In this document: positions 43,446-52,682 of the stretch, piece by piece
Layout of the letters: every line of letters starts with the position of its first letter
How positions within the stretch are numbered: the stretch's first letter is position 1
From: Aequorivita echinoideorum
GTDB lineage: Bacteria > Bacteroidota > Bacteroidia > Flavobacteriales > Flavobacteriaceae
Direction of reading: 5' to 3'
Length of the DNA stretch: 64,000 nucleotides
Assembly (NCBI RefSeq): GCF_018476645.1
Contig: NZ_JAHCTB010000004.1
Span: forward strand, 62,001 to 126,000
Program-made: the position numbers and the translations under genes
Notes under the pieces: model-generated
The model's database searches: none
The model's input: the letters and a program-made list of their open reading frames with translations, nothing else
What the model was told of the DNA's origin: nothing

Positions 43446-45233
43446 AGCAGAAAATTATTAAAAAGAATTTAGATTTTGAAAGTAAATTGTTACTTATAAT
43501 CTTTTGGAATCGCAATGTCAGGTCGAGTGATTTTTAAAAAAGCGGAGCGGCTTTTTAAAAATTGTATCGAGACCATTGGTTAGTAGCTACTCCGATAACA
43601 AAACCTAACTCCCGATCCGTTCTCGATACTATTTTTTTTCGCATTCGCTCAAAAAATCACTCGAACTGACAGTTTTTTAAATCGCAATGTCAGGTCGAGT
43701 GATTTTTAAAAATGCGAAGCGGCTTTTTAAAATTGTATCGAGACCATTAGTTGGTAGCTACGCTGATCAAAAGACAAACTCCCGATCCGTTCTCAATACT
43801 ATTTTTTTCGCATTCGCTTAAAAAATCACTCGAACTGACAGTTTTTTAAATCGCAATGTCAGGTCGAGTGATTTTTAAAAAAGCGGAGCGATTTTTTAAA
43901 AATTGTATCGAGACCATTGGTTAGTAGCTACTCCGATAACAAAACCTAACTCCCGATCCGTTCTCGATACTATTTTTTTTCGCATTCGCTTAAAAAAATC
44001 ACTCGAACTGACAGTGGTTGTTTTAATAAAAATGTCTGATTTTGTGGTTTTTAAAAAGAAAACGCGATGGCAGGTCGACTGTCCCGAACTTGTTTCGGGA
44101 TGTATCGAGACCGGGTTTTTAGTTCTTATTTTGATACCGTTGGGGCAGGCTTCTCGATATGCCCCCAAACCACTATCTCCATTTCGGTGGCTACTCGAAG
44201 TGACAGTTTTTTAAATCGCAATGTCAGGTCGAGTAATTTTTAAAAAAGCGGAGCGGTTTTTTAAAAATTGTATCGAGACCCTTAGTTGGTAGCTACGCTG
44301 ATCACAAGCCAAACTCCCGATCCGTTCTCGATACTATTTTTTTTTCGCATTCGCTTAAAAAAATCACTCGAACTGACAGTTTTTTAAATCGCAATGTCAG
44401 GTCGAGTGATTTTTAAAAAAGCGAAGCGGTTTTTTAAAAATTGTATCGAGACCCTTAGTTGGTAGCTACGCTGATCAAAAGACAAACTCCCGATCCGTTC
44501 TCGATACTATTTTTTTTTCGCATTCGCTTAAAAAATCACTCGAATTGACAGTGGTTGTTTTAACAAAAATGTCTGGTATTGTGGTTTTTTAACAAGAAAA
44601 CGCAATGGCTGATCGACTGTCCCGAACTTGTTTCGGTATGTATCGAGATCGGGTTTTTAGTTCTTATCTTGCTACCGTTGGGACAGGCTTCTCGATATGC
44701 CCCCAAACCGCTATCTCCATTTCGGTGGCTACTCGAACTGACAGTTATTTAAATCGCAATGTCAGGTCGAGTGATTTTTAAAAAAGCGAAGCGGTTTTTT
44801 AAAATTTGTATCGAGACCATTGGTTAGTAGCTACTCCGATAACAAAACCTAACTCCCGATCCGTTCTCGATACTATTTTTTTCGCATTCGCTTAAAAAAT
44901 CACTCGAACTGACAGTGGTTGTTTTAATAAAAATTTCTGGTATTGTGGTTTTTTAAATGAAAACGCAATGGCTGATCGACTGTCCCGAACTTGTTTCGGG
45001 ATGTATCGAGACCGGGTTCTTGGTTTTTATCTTGATACCGTTGGGGCAGGCTTCTCGATATGCCCCCGAACTGCTATCTTCATTTCGGTTACTACTTGAA
45101 GTGACAGCATTGTATTTCCCATTGTTAGATGCTTACTCAAATACTGAACAATTGGTGTAAGTGTATCGACACCTTTTAAACTTGCCAAACATCAAATTAT
45201 TAAATAACTTGGCTTTCAAAATAAAAAATCAAT

Positions 45234-46283
45234 TTGGCAGCAGAATTTAGTATAGCCCATAGGAAAATAGGACCAGAGCATCCGCCTTTGGTAATTGCCG
45301 AAATCGGCATTAACCACGAGGGCTCCCTTGCCGTGGCAAAACAAATGGTCGATGCTGCGAAAAGGGCTGGGGTGGAGCTTATTAAACATCAAACCCACAT
45401 AGTGGAAGATGAAATGAGCCAAGAAGCCAAAAAGGTAATTCCCGGCAACGCAAAAGAATCCATTTACGAAATTATGAAACGTTGCGCCCTTTCCGAAGAG
45501 GACGAATGGGCGCTAAAAAAATATGTGGAAGATGCGGGAATGATTTTTATTAGCACCCCATTTTCAAGAGCTGCCGCCAATAGATTGGAAATGTTTGATG
45601 TTCCCGCATACAAGATTGGAAGCGGGGAATGCAATAATTATCCACTTTTGGAACACATTGCCTCGTTTGGAAAACCCATCATTATGAGTACGGGGATGAA
45701 TTCAATTGAAAGCATTTCAAAAGCGGTTGGGATTTTTGATAAAAAAAATGTTCCCCTTGCCTTATTGCACACCACCAACCTGTATCCCACACCAATCCAT
45801 TTGGTACGATATGGCGCGATGATGGAAATGCACCAATCCTTTCCTAAACTTGTATTTGGATTGAGCGACCACACCCTCAACAATAACGCTTGCTTGGGAG
45901 CCGTAGCTTTGGGTGCTTCTATTCTGGAACGTCATTTTACCGACCATAAGCACCGCACCGGGCCGGATATTGTTTGCAGTATGGATGAAAAGGAATGTGA
46001 ACAATTAATTGTAGGTTCCAAAGAGATTTGGCAAATGCGCGGTGGTACTAAAAAAGCAGCTTCCGAAGAAAAAGTAACCATCGATTTTGCCTTTGCAACA
46101 GTATGCACCATTGCACCCATTAAAAAAGGGGAAGTTTTTACGAAAGAAAATATCTGGGTGAAACGCCCCGGAACAGGAGAAATATTAGCAGAGGATTTTA
46201 ATTCGATATTGGGTGAAAAGGCTTCAGAAGATATAGCTATAGATGTACAATTGCGAAAAAGTGATGTTGATAATAGACAATAG
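45234..46283 (+). CDS. neuB: N-acetylneuraminate synthase
   Basis: A 349-residue enzyme that condenses ManNAc with phosphoenolpyruvate to Neu5Ac. The TIM barrel has [103 protein letters not shown] and GLSDHTLNN ... [16 protein letters not shown]. The C-terminal SAF (antifreeze-like) domain is [28 protein letters not shown]. The start is TTG. The last codons and the TAG stop lie within heptamer tract 4 (NRQ-stop), so the tract has replaced the native 3' end. Confidence 0.93.
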   Translation: MAAEFSIAHRKIGPEHPPLVIAEIGINHEGSLAVAKQMVDAAKRAGVELIKHQTHIVEDEMSQEAKKVIPGNAKESIYEIMKRCALSEEDEWALKKYVEDAGMIFISTPFSRAAANRLEMFDVPAYKIGSGECNNYPLLEHIASFGKPIIMSTGMNSIESISKAVGIFDKKNVPLALLHTTNLYPTPIHLVRYGAMMEMHQSFPKLVFGLSDHTLNNNACLGAVALGASILERHFTDHKHRTGPDIVCSMDEKECEQLIVGSKEIWQMRGGTKKAASEEKVTIDFAFATVCTIAPIKKGEVFTKENIWVKRPGTGEILAEDFNSILGEKASEDIAIDVQLRKSDVDNRQ

Positions 46284-46414
46284 ACAATAGACTATAGACT
46301 ATAGACTATAGACATGAGACTATAGACATGAGACAATAGACATAAGACATAAGACGAAAGACATAAGACTAAAGCCAAAAGCCAACAGCCAACAGCCAAC
46401 AACTAACAACCAAT
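46275..46414. repeat. Heptanucleotide-periodic tract 4, filling the neuB-neuC gap
   Basis: Twenty consecutive 7-mers run without a phase slip: AGACAAT, AGACTAT, AGACATG, AGACATA, AGACGAA, AGACTAA, AGCCAAA, three AGCCAAC, AACTAAC and AACCAAT. The first unit overlaps the end of neuB, whose stop is at 46281-46283. The last ends one base before the neuC ATG at 46416. The spacer between the two genes is thus almost nothing but heptamers. Confidence 0.9.
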
Positions 46415-46415
46415 A

Positions 46416-47534
46416 ATGAAAAAAATAGTATTCCTTACCGGTACGCGAGCTGATTTTGGTAAAATTAAATCGCTCATACGTATCTTGGAATCCCACGCGC
46501 AGTTTGAGCCGTATGTTTTTGTAACCGGAATGCATCTTTTGGAGGAATATGGCTATACCGTAATTGAAGTGGAACGTTGTGGCTTCAAGAATATCCATAC
46601 CTTCAAAAATCATACGGATGAATCCACCATGGAACTTACGCTCGCCAAAACGATTGAGGGTTTTTCCGATTTCGTAAAGAAAATTGAACCCGATTTAATT
46701 GTAGTCCACGGCGATAGAATAGAAACACTGGCGGGCGCGCTTGTCGGCTCACTGAATAATATTTTGGTCGCACATATTGAAGGCGGCGAAATTTCCGGCA
46801 CTATAGACGAATTGATTAGGCACGCCACCAGCAAAATGAGTCACGTTCATTTTGTTGCAAATGATTTGGCGAAAAAAAGGCTCATACAAATGGGAGAGGT
46901 AAAGGATGCCATTTTCACAATCGGCTCTCCCGATATTGATTCTATGTTTTCTGAAAATCTTCCTACGCTGGAAACCGCAAAAAAATACTATGAAATTGAA
47001 TTTCAGCAATACGCCATTGCTATTTTTCATCCCATAACCACAGAAATTTCCCAAATTGAAAAATACATCCAAGCCTTTACGCAAGCGCTTGTAGATAGTG
47101 ATAAAAAGTATGTGGTGATCTATCCCAATAATGATCTGGGAAGTAAAATAATACTCAATAATTTTAAAACTTTAGCATCCAATACCCATTTCAGAATTAT
47201 ACCTTCCGTGCGCTTTGAGTATTTTTTGGTACTCTTGAAAAATGCTGAATTCATTATCGGAAATTCCAGCGCCGGAATTCGCGAGGCTCCCTATTATGGC
47301 GTACCAACTATAAATATTGGCACAAGGCAGGAAAATCGTGCCTTGCACAGCCAGATTATGAATGTGGGATATGCTTATGATGAAATTCTTGATGCAATAA
47401 ATGTGGAGCACCAAAAATTTCCACCAGACATTGAAAGTTTTGGGATTGGAAATAGCGATAAACTTTTTTTACAAACGCTCTTGCGCAATGATTTTTGGGA
47501 AATCAACCATCAAAAGCAATTCGTGACACTATGA
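46416..47534 (+). CDS. neuC: UDP-N-acetylglucosamine 2-epimerase (hydrolysing)
   Basis: A 372-residue GT-B-fold enzyme that converts UDP-GlcNAc to ManNAc and UDP, the first step of bacterial sialic acid synthesis. KKIVFLTGTRADFGKIKSLIRIL, VVHGDRIETLAGALVGSLNNILVAHIEGGEISGTIDELIRHATSKMSHVHFVAND, IFHPITTE, and FIIGNSSAGIREAPYYGVPTINIGTRQENR are diagnostic; TGTRADFGK distinguishes hydrolysing NeuC/LegG from WecB. No legB/legC or pseB/pseC is present, so Neu5Ac is the likely product. The stop overlaps the next ATG (ATGA). Confidence 0.92.
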   Translation: MKKIVFLTGTRADFGKIKSLIRILESHAQFEPYVFVTGMHLLEEYGYTVIEVERCGFKNIHTFKNHTDESTMELTLAKTIEGFSDFVKKIEPDLIVVHGDRIETLAGALVGSLNNILVAHIEGGEISGTIDELIRHATSKMSHVHFVANDLAKKRLIQMGEVKDAIFTIGSPDIDSMFSENLPTLETAKKYYEIEFQQYAIAIFHPITTEISQIEKYIQAFTQALVDSDKKYVVIYPNNDLGSKIILNNFKTLASNTHFRIIPSVRFEYFLVLLKNAEFIIGNSSAGIREAPYYGVPTINIGTRQENRALHSQIMNVGYAYDEILDAINVEHQKFPPDIESFGIGNSDKLFLQTLLRNDFWEINHQKQFVTL

Positions 47535-48925
47535 ATTCAAAAAAACTCGCAATAGTAATAACGGATGGGGTGGGCTTTCGCAATTTTGTGTTGAGCGATT
47601 TTTTGGCGGAGGCAAAGAGTCATTTTAGTGAGGTGGTCATTCTTTCTTGCTTGCCGGCTTCGGTCTATAGCGGAATTACCAATTGCAGGATTATAGAACT
47701 TGAAGTTTTTGAGGAACGTTTTTTCACTTGGTTTTTCCGAAAGGCAAAGGAACTGGCGCACCTTCAAAATCATAAACAGGGCAATTTTGGTATTAGTGAT
47801 AATTTAAATACCAATAAATCCAAACATAATACATCGCGGGGTTATGCCACACGCTTCCTGTTTGGGCTTACTTCTATTTTTCACAGCGAAAAATGGATTT
47901 CCCTATTTACAAAATTACAGCAGAGTACCTTCAAAAATAATCAGGTTACAAAGGGTTATATGGAAATTTTGGACCGCGAGTCACCGGACCAGCTTTTCTT
48001 TACGCATCAACGCCCGCCATACATCGCGCCGCTGGTCTATGCAGCCCAAACGCTAAAGATAAAAACGTCGACCTTCATTTTCAGTTGGGATAATCTGGCT
48101 TCAAAAGGGAGGATGGCGGCCGATTTTGATTCGTATCTGGTTTGGAGTGATTTGATGCAAAATGATCTGCTTCGGTTTTATAATAAGGTTGCGCCCGGAG
48201 CAGTTGAAGTGGTTGGCACACCACAATTTGAACCGTACGTATTGCCCAGATATGCCACTTCTCGGGAGCATTTTCAGCACCAATTCAATTTGAATCCTGA
48301 ATTACCAACGGTTTGCTTCAGTTGTGGTGATATTTCAACCAGTAAAAATGACGAACTTTATATTGAAACCATTGCCGAAGCCCTGAAAAATAAAGAGATT
48401 CCAGAATTTAATTTTTTGGTTCGAACCTCTCCCGCGGAGGATTCCATTCGCTTTAAACAACTTTCAGAAAAATATTCCTCTATAATCTGGAATTCCCCAG
48501 ATTGGCATTTAAGTAGGCTCGGCCATCAGGAAAACTGGTCCCAGCGCGTTCCTTCCGTAGATGATGTAAAGACGTTGCGCGCTATTTTGGAATATTCGGA
48601 TATCAGTATCAATATGCTTTCTACGATGAGCCTGGACTTTATGGCGTTCGGTAAGCCTGTGATCAACCCTGTTTTCGGCACGGAGCGCAACGGACTTTAT
48701 AACGACGGCCGATTTTTAAAATACGAACACATAGCGTATGTAGTTAAAAGCAAGGCGACCAAAATTGCGAGGAATAAAGAAGAATTGCTGCAAGCCATAC
48801 AGGCATACCTTAAAAATCCCGAAGCGCAGTCCGAAGAAAGAAAGCAATTATTGGCACAACAAATCGGGAAGCCACTTGAGGGAACAAGCGAGCGGATTGC
48901 AAAAGCTTTAAGCAAATGGGCGTAA
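47531..48925 (+). CDS. Putative GT-B glycosyltransferase coupled to neuC
   Basis: A 464-residue protein from the ATG at 47531, which overlaps the neuC stop; an in-frame start at 47495 would lie within neuC. It looks like a two-domain GT-B fold: KKLAIVITDGVGFRNFVLSDFLAEAKSHFSEVVILS at the N-terminus, FTHQRPPYIAPLVYAAQTLKIKTSTFIFSWDNLASKGRM in the middle, and VVGTPQFEPYVLPRY ... ILEYSDISINMLSTMSLDFMAFGKPVINPVFG as the donor-domain end. No named sialyltransferase motif is visible. Its coupling to neuC makes it a candidate sialic-acid-related transferase; that is inference. Confidence 0.65.
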   Translation: MNSKKLAIVITDGVGFRNFVLSDFLAEAKSHFSEVVILSCLPASVYSGITNCRIIELEVFEERFFTWFFRKAKELAHLQNHKQGNFGISDNLNTNKSKHNTSRGYATRFLFGLTSIFHSEKWISLFTKLQQSTFKNNQVTKGYMEILDRESPDQLFFTHQRPPYIAPLVYAAQTLKIKTSTFIFSWDNLASKGRMAADFDSYLVWSDLMQNDLLRFYNKVAPGAVEVVGTPQFEPYVLPRYATSREHFQHQFNLNPELPTVCFSCGDISTSKNDELYIETIAEALKNKEIPEFNFLVRTSPAEDSIRFKQLSEKYSSIIWNSPDWHLSRLGHQENWSQRVPSVDDVKTLRAILEYSDISINMLSTMSLDFMAFGKPVINPVFGTERNGLYNDGRFLKYEHIAYVVKSKATKIARNKEELLQAIQAYLKNPEAQSEERKQLLAQQIGKPLEGTSERIAKALSKWA

Positions 48926-49998
48926 ATCCTAATAGAATAGCGGTGCTTTGCGACTACCGATTGATGCGGGATCGGGTAGGGGGAATGGACTATTTTTATT
49001 GGATGTTCGATGCCCATTGCAAGGAAAGAAATATGGAGGTAGATTGGTTTTTTCCGAATACTGAAAATCACGGGGACTATGGAAAGTTGAATATAATTTC
49101 AGCCGAAGATGAATCCATCGAAAGTTTATTTCTGAAGTATTTACAAGAAAATGATGTTGCCTATTCCCACATAATTACGCATTTTCTGGAAATCTGCACC
49201 CCGTTTTATAAAGAGGCCAAACAAAATACGGGAGCAAAAATAATAGCGGTAGACCATAACCCAAGACCGTTGAACGGTTATCCCATCAAAAAAAAGATTT
49301 TAAAACGAATCAAGGGACTTCTGTATTCAAAATATATGGATGTTTTTGTGGGAGTTTCGCGCTATACCATCAACGAATTGAAACGGGATTTTGGAAAGCA
49401 GATAAGCCCAAAGTGCCAGGTTATTTACAATGGAATTCCGTTAGAAACTATAAAAGTTAGGGAAAAAAGAAATATGGAGAGTCCCAAATTTCTTGTTGCC
49501 TCGCATTTACGCGAATCCAAAGGAATACAGGATTTGATTGCTTCGGTGGCAAAGCTTTCGGAAAAGGTAAAAGAAAATCTAATAATTGATGTGTACGGCG
49601 AAGGCCCTTTTGAAAGTAGACTTTTACAGCAAGTGAAGGAATTGAATGTTTTGGAAAACTTCAATTTCAAGGGAAGCTCTTCCCAGCTCCACGAGCTGTT
49701 TCACAACTATGATTATTTATTGCATCCCACATATATGGAGTGTTTCAGTTTAACGCTTTTGGAAAGCTTGGCTGCAAACGTTCCTGTGGTCACCACTGCG
49801 GTGGGAGGCAATACAGAAGTAATTTCCAATGAAAAAAATGGCTATATTTTCCCTGCAAAAAATGTGGAAGCCTTAAAATACGTGCTAACGGATTTGCTTA
49901 CTGGAAAAAAATCCATCCAAACAAACACACGCCATTTGGTTGAAAATAACTTTACGCTGGATTTGATGGTGGGGGAGTATTTGAAATTGGTATTATGA
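48916..49998 (+). CDS. Glycosyltransferase family 4
   Basis: A 360-residue GT-B enzyme overlapping the preceding gene by 10 bases. AVLCDYRLMRDRVGGMDYFYWMFDAHCKERNMEVDWFFPNT is the N-terminal domain. The donor domain has CQVIYNGIPLETIKV, FLVASHLRESKGIQDLIASVAKL, DVYGEGPFESRLLQQVKEL and YLLHPTYMECFSLTLLESLAANVPVVTTAVGGNTEVI, with the E-x7-E signature. Family members are retaining; sugar unknown. Confidence 0.92.
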   Translation: MGVNPNRIAVLCDYRLMRDRVGGMDYFYWMFDAHCKERNMEVDWFFPNTENHGDYGKLNIISAEDESIESLFLKYLQENDVAYSHIITHFLEICTPFYKEAKQNTGAKIIAVDHNPRPLNGYPIKKKILKRIKGLLYSKYMDVFVGVSRYTINELKRDFGKQISPKCQVIYNGIPLETIKVREKRNMESPKFLVASHLRESKGIQDLIASVAKLSEKVKENLIIDVYGEGPFESRLLQQVKELNVLENFNFKGSSSQLHELFHNYDYLLHPTYMECFSLTLLESLAANVPVVTTAVGGNTEVISNEKNGYIFPAKNVEALKYVLTDLLTGKKSIQTNTRHLVENNFTLDLMVGEYLKLVL

Positions 49999-51131
49999 AA
50001 ATCGCCTTCCTAACCCCAGAATACCCTCACCCAAATACCGGAAAGTCCGGTGGCTTGGGCACAAGTATCTTTAACCTGGCAAAAGGATTGGTAAAAATTG
50101 GCCACCAAGTTTCCATTTTGGTATATCAACAGCATACGGATACCGTTTTTACGGAAGACGGCATCACGGTGTATCAAATTAAAAATGTGAAAGTCAAAGG
50201 ATTCTCTCTCTTTCTCACCCAACGTAAAGTACAGCGGCTCATTAATACATTGTATGCTGAAAATAAAATTGAAATCGTTGAAGCGCCCGATTGGACGGGA
50301 TTTACGGCATTTGTTAAACCAAAGTGCCCACTCGTAATACGGCTGAATGGCAGTGATACCTATTTTTGCCATTTGGATCAAAGGCCTGTAAAACCAAAGA
50401 ATAAATTTCTTGAAAAACGTGCGCTTCAACAAGCCAATGGTATAATTTCGGTCAGCCAGTTTACTGCTGAGGTTACCAAGCAGTTATTTAATTTAAAAAA
50501 CAAAATAACCATCATTCCAAATTCCATAGATATTTCAAAATTCCACAACAACACTATGGAAATTGAAAATAATTCCATCCTTTATTTCGGGACGTTGATA
50601 CGAAAAAAAGGAGCTTTGGAACTCCCATTAATTTTCAATGAAGTAATTAAAATAAATCCCGAGGCTAAGCTGATTCTGATAGGAAAGGACAGTGGCGACA
50701 AGCAATCGGGCAGTGCCTCCACCTGGAAATTGATGCAACCACTATTTTCTGAAGCCGCCTTGCACAATGTTGATTATAAAGGTTTGGTGCCTTATTCTGA
50801 AATTGGCCACTATATCACAAAAGCCACCGTTTGCGTTTTCCCTACCTTTGCCGAGGCGCTTCCGGTTTCGTGGATTGAGGCCATGGCACTTAAAAAACCC
50901 ATAGTTGCATCAAATATTGGTTGGGCAAATGAGGTGATTGATGACGGAACAAATGGTTTTCTGGTTCATCCCAAAGAACATACATCCTTTGCCGAAAAGA
51001 TAAATGAACTTTTGAAAAATCAACAGTTGCAAAAATCCTTTGGCGAAGCTGCCCGAAAAACGGCGGAACAGAAATTTGCAATGGAAGTGGTGGCAAAGCA
51101 AAGCGAGGTTTTTTACCGTAAATTTTTATAA
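49995..51131 (+). CDS. Glycosyltransferase family 4
   Basis: A 378-residue GT-B enzyme with a 4-base ATGA overlap. KIAFLTPEYPHPNTGKSGGLGTSIFNLAKGLVKIGHQVSILVY is the typical glycine-rich start. IIPNSIDISKFHNN, ILYFGTLIRKKGALELPLIFNEV, LILIGKDSGDKQSGSASTWKLM and VCVFPTFAEALPVSWIEAMALKKPIVASNIGWANEVI complete the family pattern. It resembles GT4 enzymes of O-antigen and teichuronic acid loci. Confidence 0.93.
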   Translation: MKIAFLTPEYPHPNTGKSGGLGTSIFNLAKGLVKIGHQVSILVYQQHTDTVFTEDGITVYQIKNVKVKGFSLFLTQRKVQRLINTLYAENKIEIVEAPDWTGFTAFVKPKCPLVIRLNGSDTYFCHLDQRPVKPKNKFLEKRALQQANGIISVSQFTAEVTKQLFNLKNKITIIPNSIDISKFHNNTMEIENNSILYFGTLIRKKGALELPLIFNEVIKINPEAKLILIGKDSGDKQSGSASTWKLMQPLFSEAALHNVDYKGLVPYSEIGHYITKATVCVFPTFAEALPVSWIEAMALKKPIVASNIGWANEVIDDGTNGFLVHPKEHTSFAEKINELLKNQQLQKSFGEAARKTAEQKFAMEVVAKQSEVFYRKFL

Positions 51132-52681
51132 TGGAATCTACCCCAAACTTTCAAGAATATAAAAATTCCCAAGGCGAAATAATTCTCTATTGCGGAAAGC
51201 CGAATTTGAATATGCTGGAACGGCTCTCTTTGGAAGAGGGTGATATTTGGCACAGTTCGTTTGAGGAGGGATATAAAAATGCCTTCCCTGAAATTGTGTA
51301 CCAAACGGCCGTGTTTTTTTGGTATGGTTTTGATTTTGACAATCTCGAAAAATGCGTAAGTTGGCGCATGTCCCCCAATAATTTTGCAATTCGGAAGCGG
51401 GTTTGGGAACAACTTTTCGGTTTTGACAAAGATTACAATTCACCTACCATGCAAGCGCTCGATTTTGCCTACAACGCACTGCGGAATGGTGGCGTGGTGC
51501 CACTTTATGTAAAAACTCTTTTTAGGAGTTCAAAGGTTTCAGAAGTAAAAATATCGGCTTTGGATCGCTATATTTTCTATAGAAAAAACTTCAAAAGCGC
51601 GCATTCCTACTATATGCTTTTCAGAAAAGGGATTTGGAATTTTTCAGAATGGAATGCTTTTCTGACTGCCCAAAAAAAGTATAAGAAGAGAAAACCTTTT
51701 CCAAAAATTCAACCTAGAAAATTGGAAGCGCTCTCCGGAAATCCCACGGTAAGTTATATAATCCCAACTATGTTTCGGCAGGATTATACGCTCCAGCTTT
51801 TGGAAGATTTAAAAGCCCAAACATATTTGCCTTCGCAAGTTATTGTAGTGGATGCCACGCCCGAGGATAGCAGGAATGAAAATTTGTATACTTCAGAAAA
51901 ATATCCTTTTGAAGTTCAATTTCATTGGCAAACTACCAAAGGGAGCTGCCGTGCGCGCAATGAGGCTATTGCGAAATGCAAAGGCGATTACATTATTTTT
52001 GGGGATGATGATATTCGCATATCCCCCAATTTTATTGAAAACCATCTCCGCTTGTTACAAACGTACCGTGCGGTAGCGTGCAATGGGCTTGATATTCGTG
52101 CCGATAACGAAAACCAAAACCTCGAAGATTTAGCAGAAAAATTGGAAAAATTGGGAGCCGAACGTTGGTTTGTGGGGGCTTCCAATAGTTTTAGCAATGC
52201 CAATAGTTGTGTGAAAAGGGAACACGTGGATGCGCTCATAGGGAATGATATTAATTATGATGGGGGTTATGGCGAGGATAGTGATTTTGGTATTTCGCTC
52301 ACCAAAATGGGAGTTACCGTGCTGCACAATCCGTTTTCGGCAAACCTTCACTTAAAACCTCCCGCAGGCGGCTATCGGTTTTGGGGAAGTCAGGCAAAAG
52401 TACTGGGCAAAAAACGCAAGAAACAGCCGTGGGAACTCGATAATCCCGTGGGTGCCATACGCCCCGTCCCCAGCCCAACTTTAATGTACCAATTCTACAA
52501 ACAGTTCAATAAAACCCAACGCGCAGAATATAAACGGAAATATTTTCTGCGTTATTTGTCAAAAGGAAGCAAATGGGTATTGCCACTACGTATTTTAAAA
52601 CTGCCTTATAAAATCCTTCAGTATAAAAAATCCACTTTTTATGCGAAACAATTAATGAAATTGGGAAAACGAACGGCTTGA
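51131..52681 (+). CDS. Glycosyltransferase family 2 with extra N-terminal domain
   Basis: A 516-residue protein. Residues ~207-516 are a full GT2: PTVSYIIPTMFRQDYTLQLLEDLKAQTYLPSQVIVVDATPED, GDYIIFGDDDIRISPNF (GDDD metal motif) and INYDGGYGEDSDFGISLTKMG. Residues 1-~200 look like the back half of another GT-A domain (CVSWRMSPNNFAIRKRVWEQLFGFDKDYNSPTMQALDFAYNALRNGGVVPLYVKTLF) without its nucleotide-binding start. It is either a fusion whose first domain has decayed or a dedicated acceptor-binding extension. Confidence 0.82.
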   Translation: MESTPNFQEYKNSQGEIILYCGKPNLNMLERLSLEEGDIWHSSFEEGYKNAFPEIVYQTAVFFWYGFDFDNLEKCVSWRMSPNNFAIRKRVWEQLFGFDKDYNSPTMQALDFAYNALRNGGVVPLYVKTLFRSSKVSEVKISALDRYIFYRKNFKSAHSYYMLFRKGIWNFSEWNAFLTAQKKYKKRKPFPKIQPRKLEALSGNPTVSYIIPTMFRQDYTLQLLEDLKAQTYLPSQVIVVDATPEDSRNENLYTSEKYPFEVQFHWQTTKGSCRARNEAIAKCKGDYIIFGDDDIRISPNFIENHLRLLQTYRAVACNGLDIRADNENQNLEDLAEKLEKLGAERWFVGASNSFSNANSCVKREHVDALIGNDINYDGGYGEDSDFGISLTKMGVTVLHNPFSANLHLKPPAGGYRFWGSQAKVLGKKRKKQPWELDNPVGAIRPVPSPTLMYQFYKQFNKTQRAEYKRKYFLRYLSKGSKWVLPLRILKLPYKILQYKKSTFYAKQLMKLGKRTA

Positions 52682-52682
52682 T

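Larger units (their letters stand above)
42536..45233. repeat. Long-palindrome repeat island around a GIY-YIG gene
   Basis: The island contains two unit types. Type A (~155 bp) runs from TGTCAGGTCGAGTGATTTTT to a matching AAAAATCACTCGAACTGACA, with inner inverted pairs GCGAAGCG/CGCATTCGC and GTATCGAGA/TCTCGATAC. Copies are at 42564-42717, 42961-43116, 43516-43671, 43688-43840, 43857-44013, 44222-44378, 44395-44550 and 44760-44914. Type B (~192 bp) ends in the same TCGAACTGACA and has a TCCCGAAC-TTGT-TTCGGGA hairpin. B copies: 42718-42909, 44014-44205, 44551-44743, 44915-45106. A ~16-bp linker (GTTTTTTAAATCGCAA) joins many units. 45107-45233 holds no gene; TAACTTGG at 45205 may be the neuB -7 box. 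Confidence 0.9.

Noticed and set aside
42718-45160. Repeated open frames of about 66-103 codons in the B units (sharing DCPELVSGCIETGFLVFILIPLGQAS).
   Set aside because: They recur only because the DNA repeat recurs, lack plausible starts and are of different lengths; they are by-products of the palindromes, not genes.
42536-45170. CRISPR array.
   Set aside because: Units are ~155 or ~192 bp, palindromic and joined by the same short linker, with no variable spacers and no cas genes.
41849-48925. Legionaminic or pseudaminic acid pathway.
   Set aside because: The dehydratase and aminotransferase genes (legB/legC or pseB/pseC) are missing, while a hydrolysing UDP-GlcNAc 2-epimerase is present; Neu5Ac fits better.
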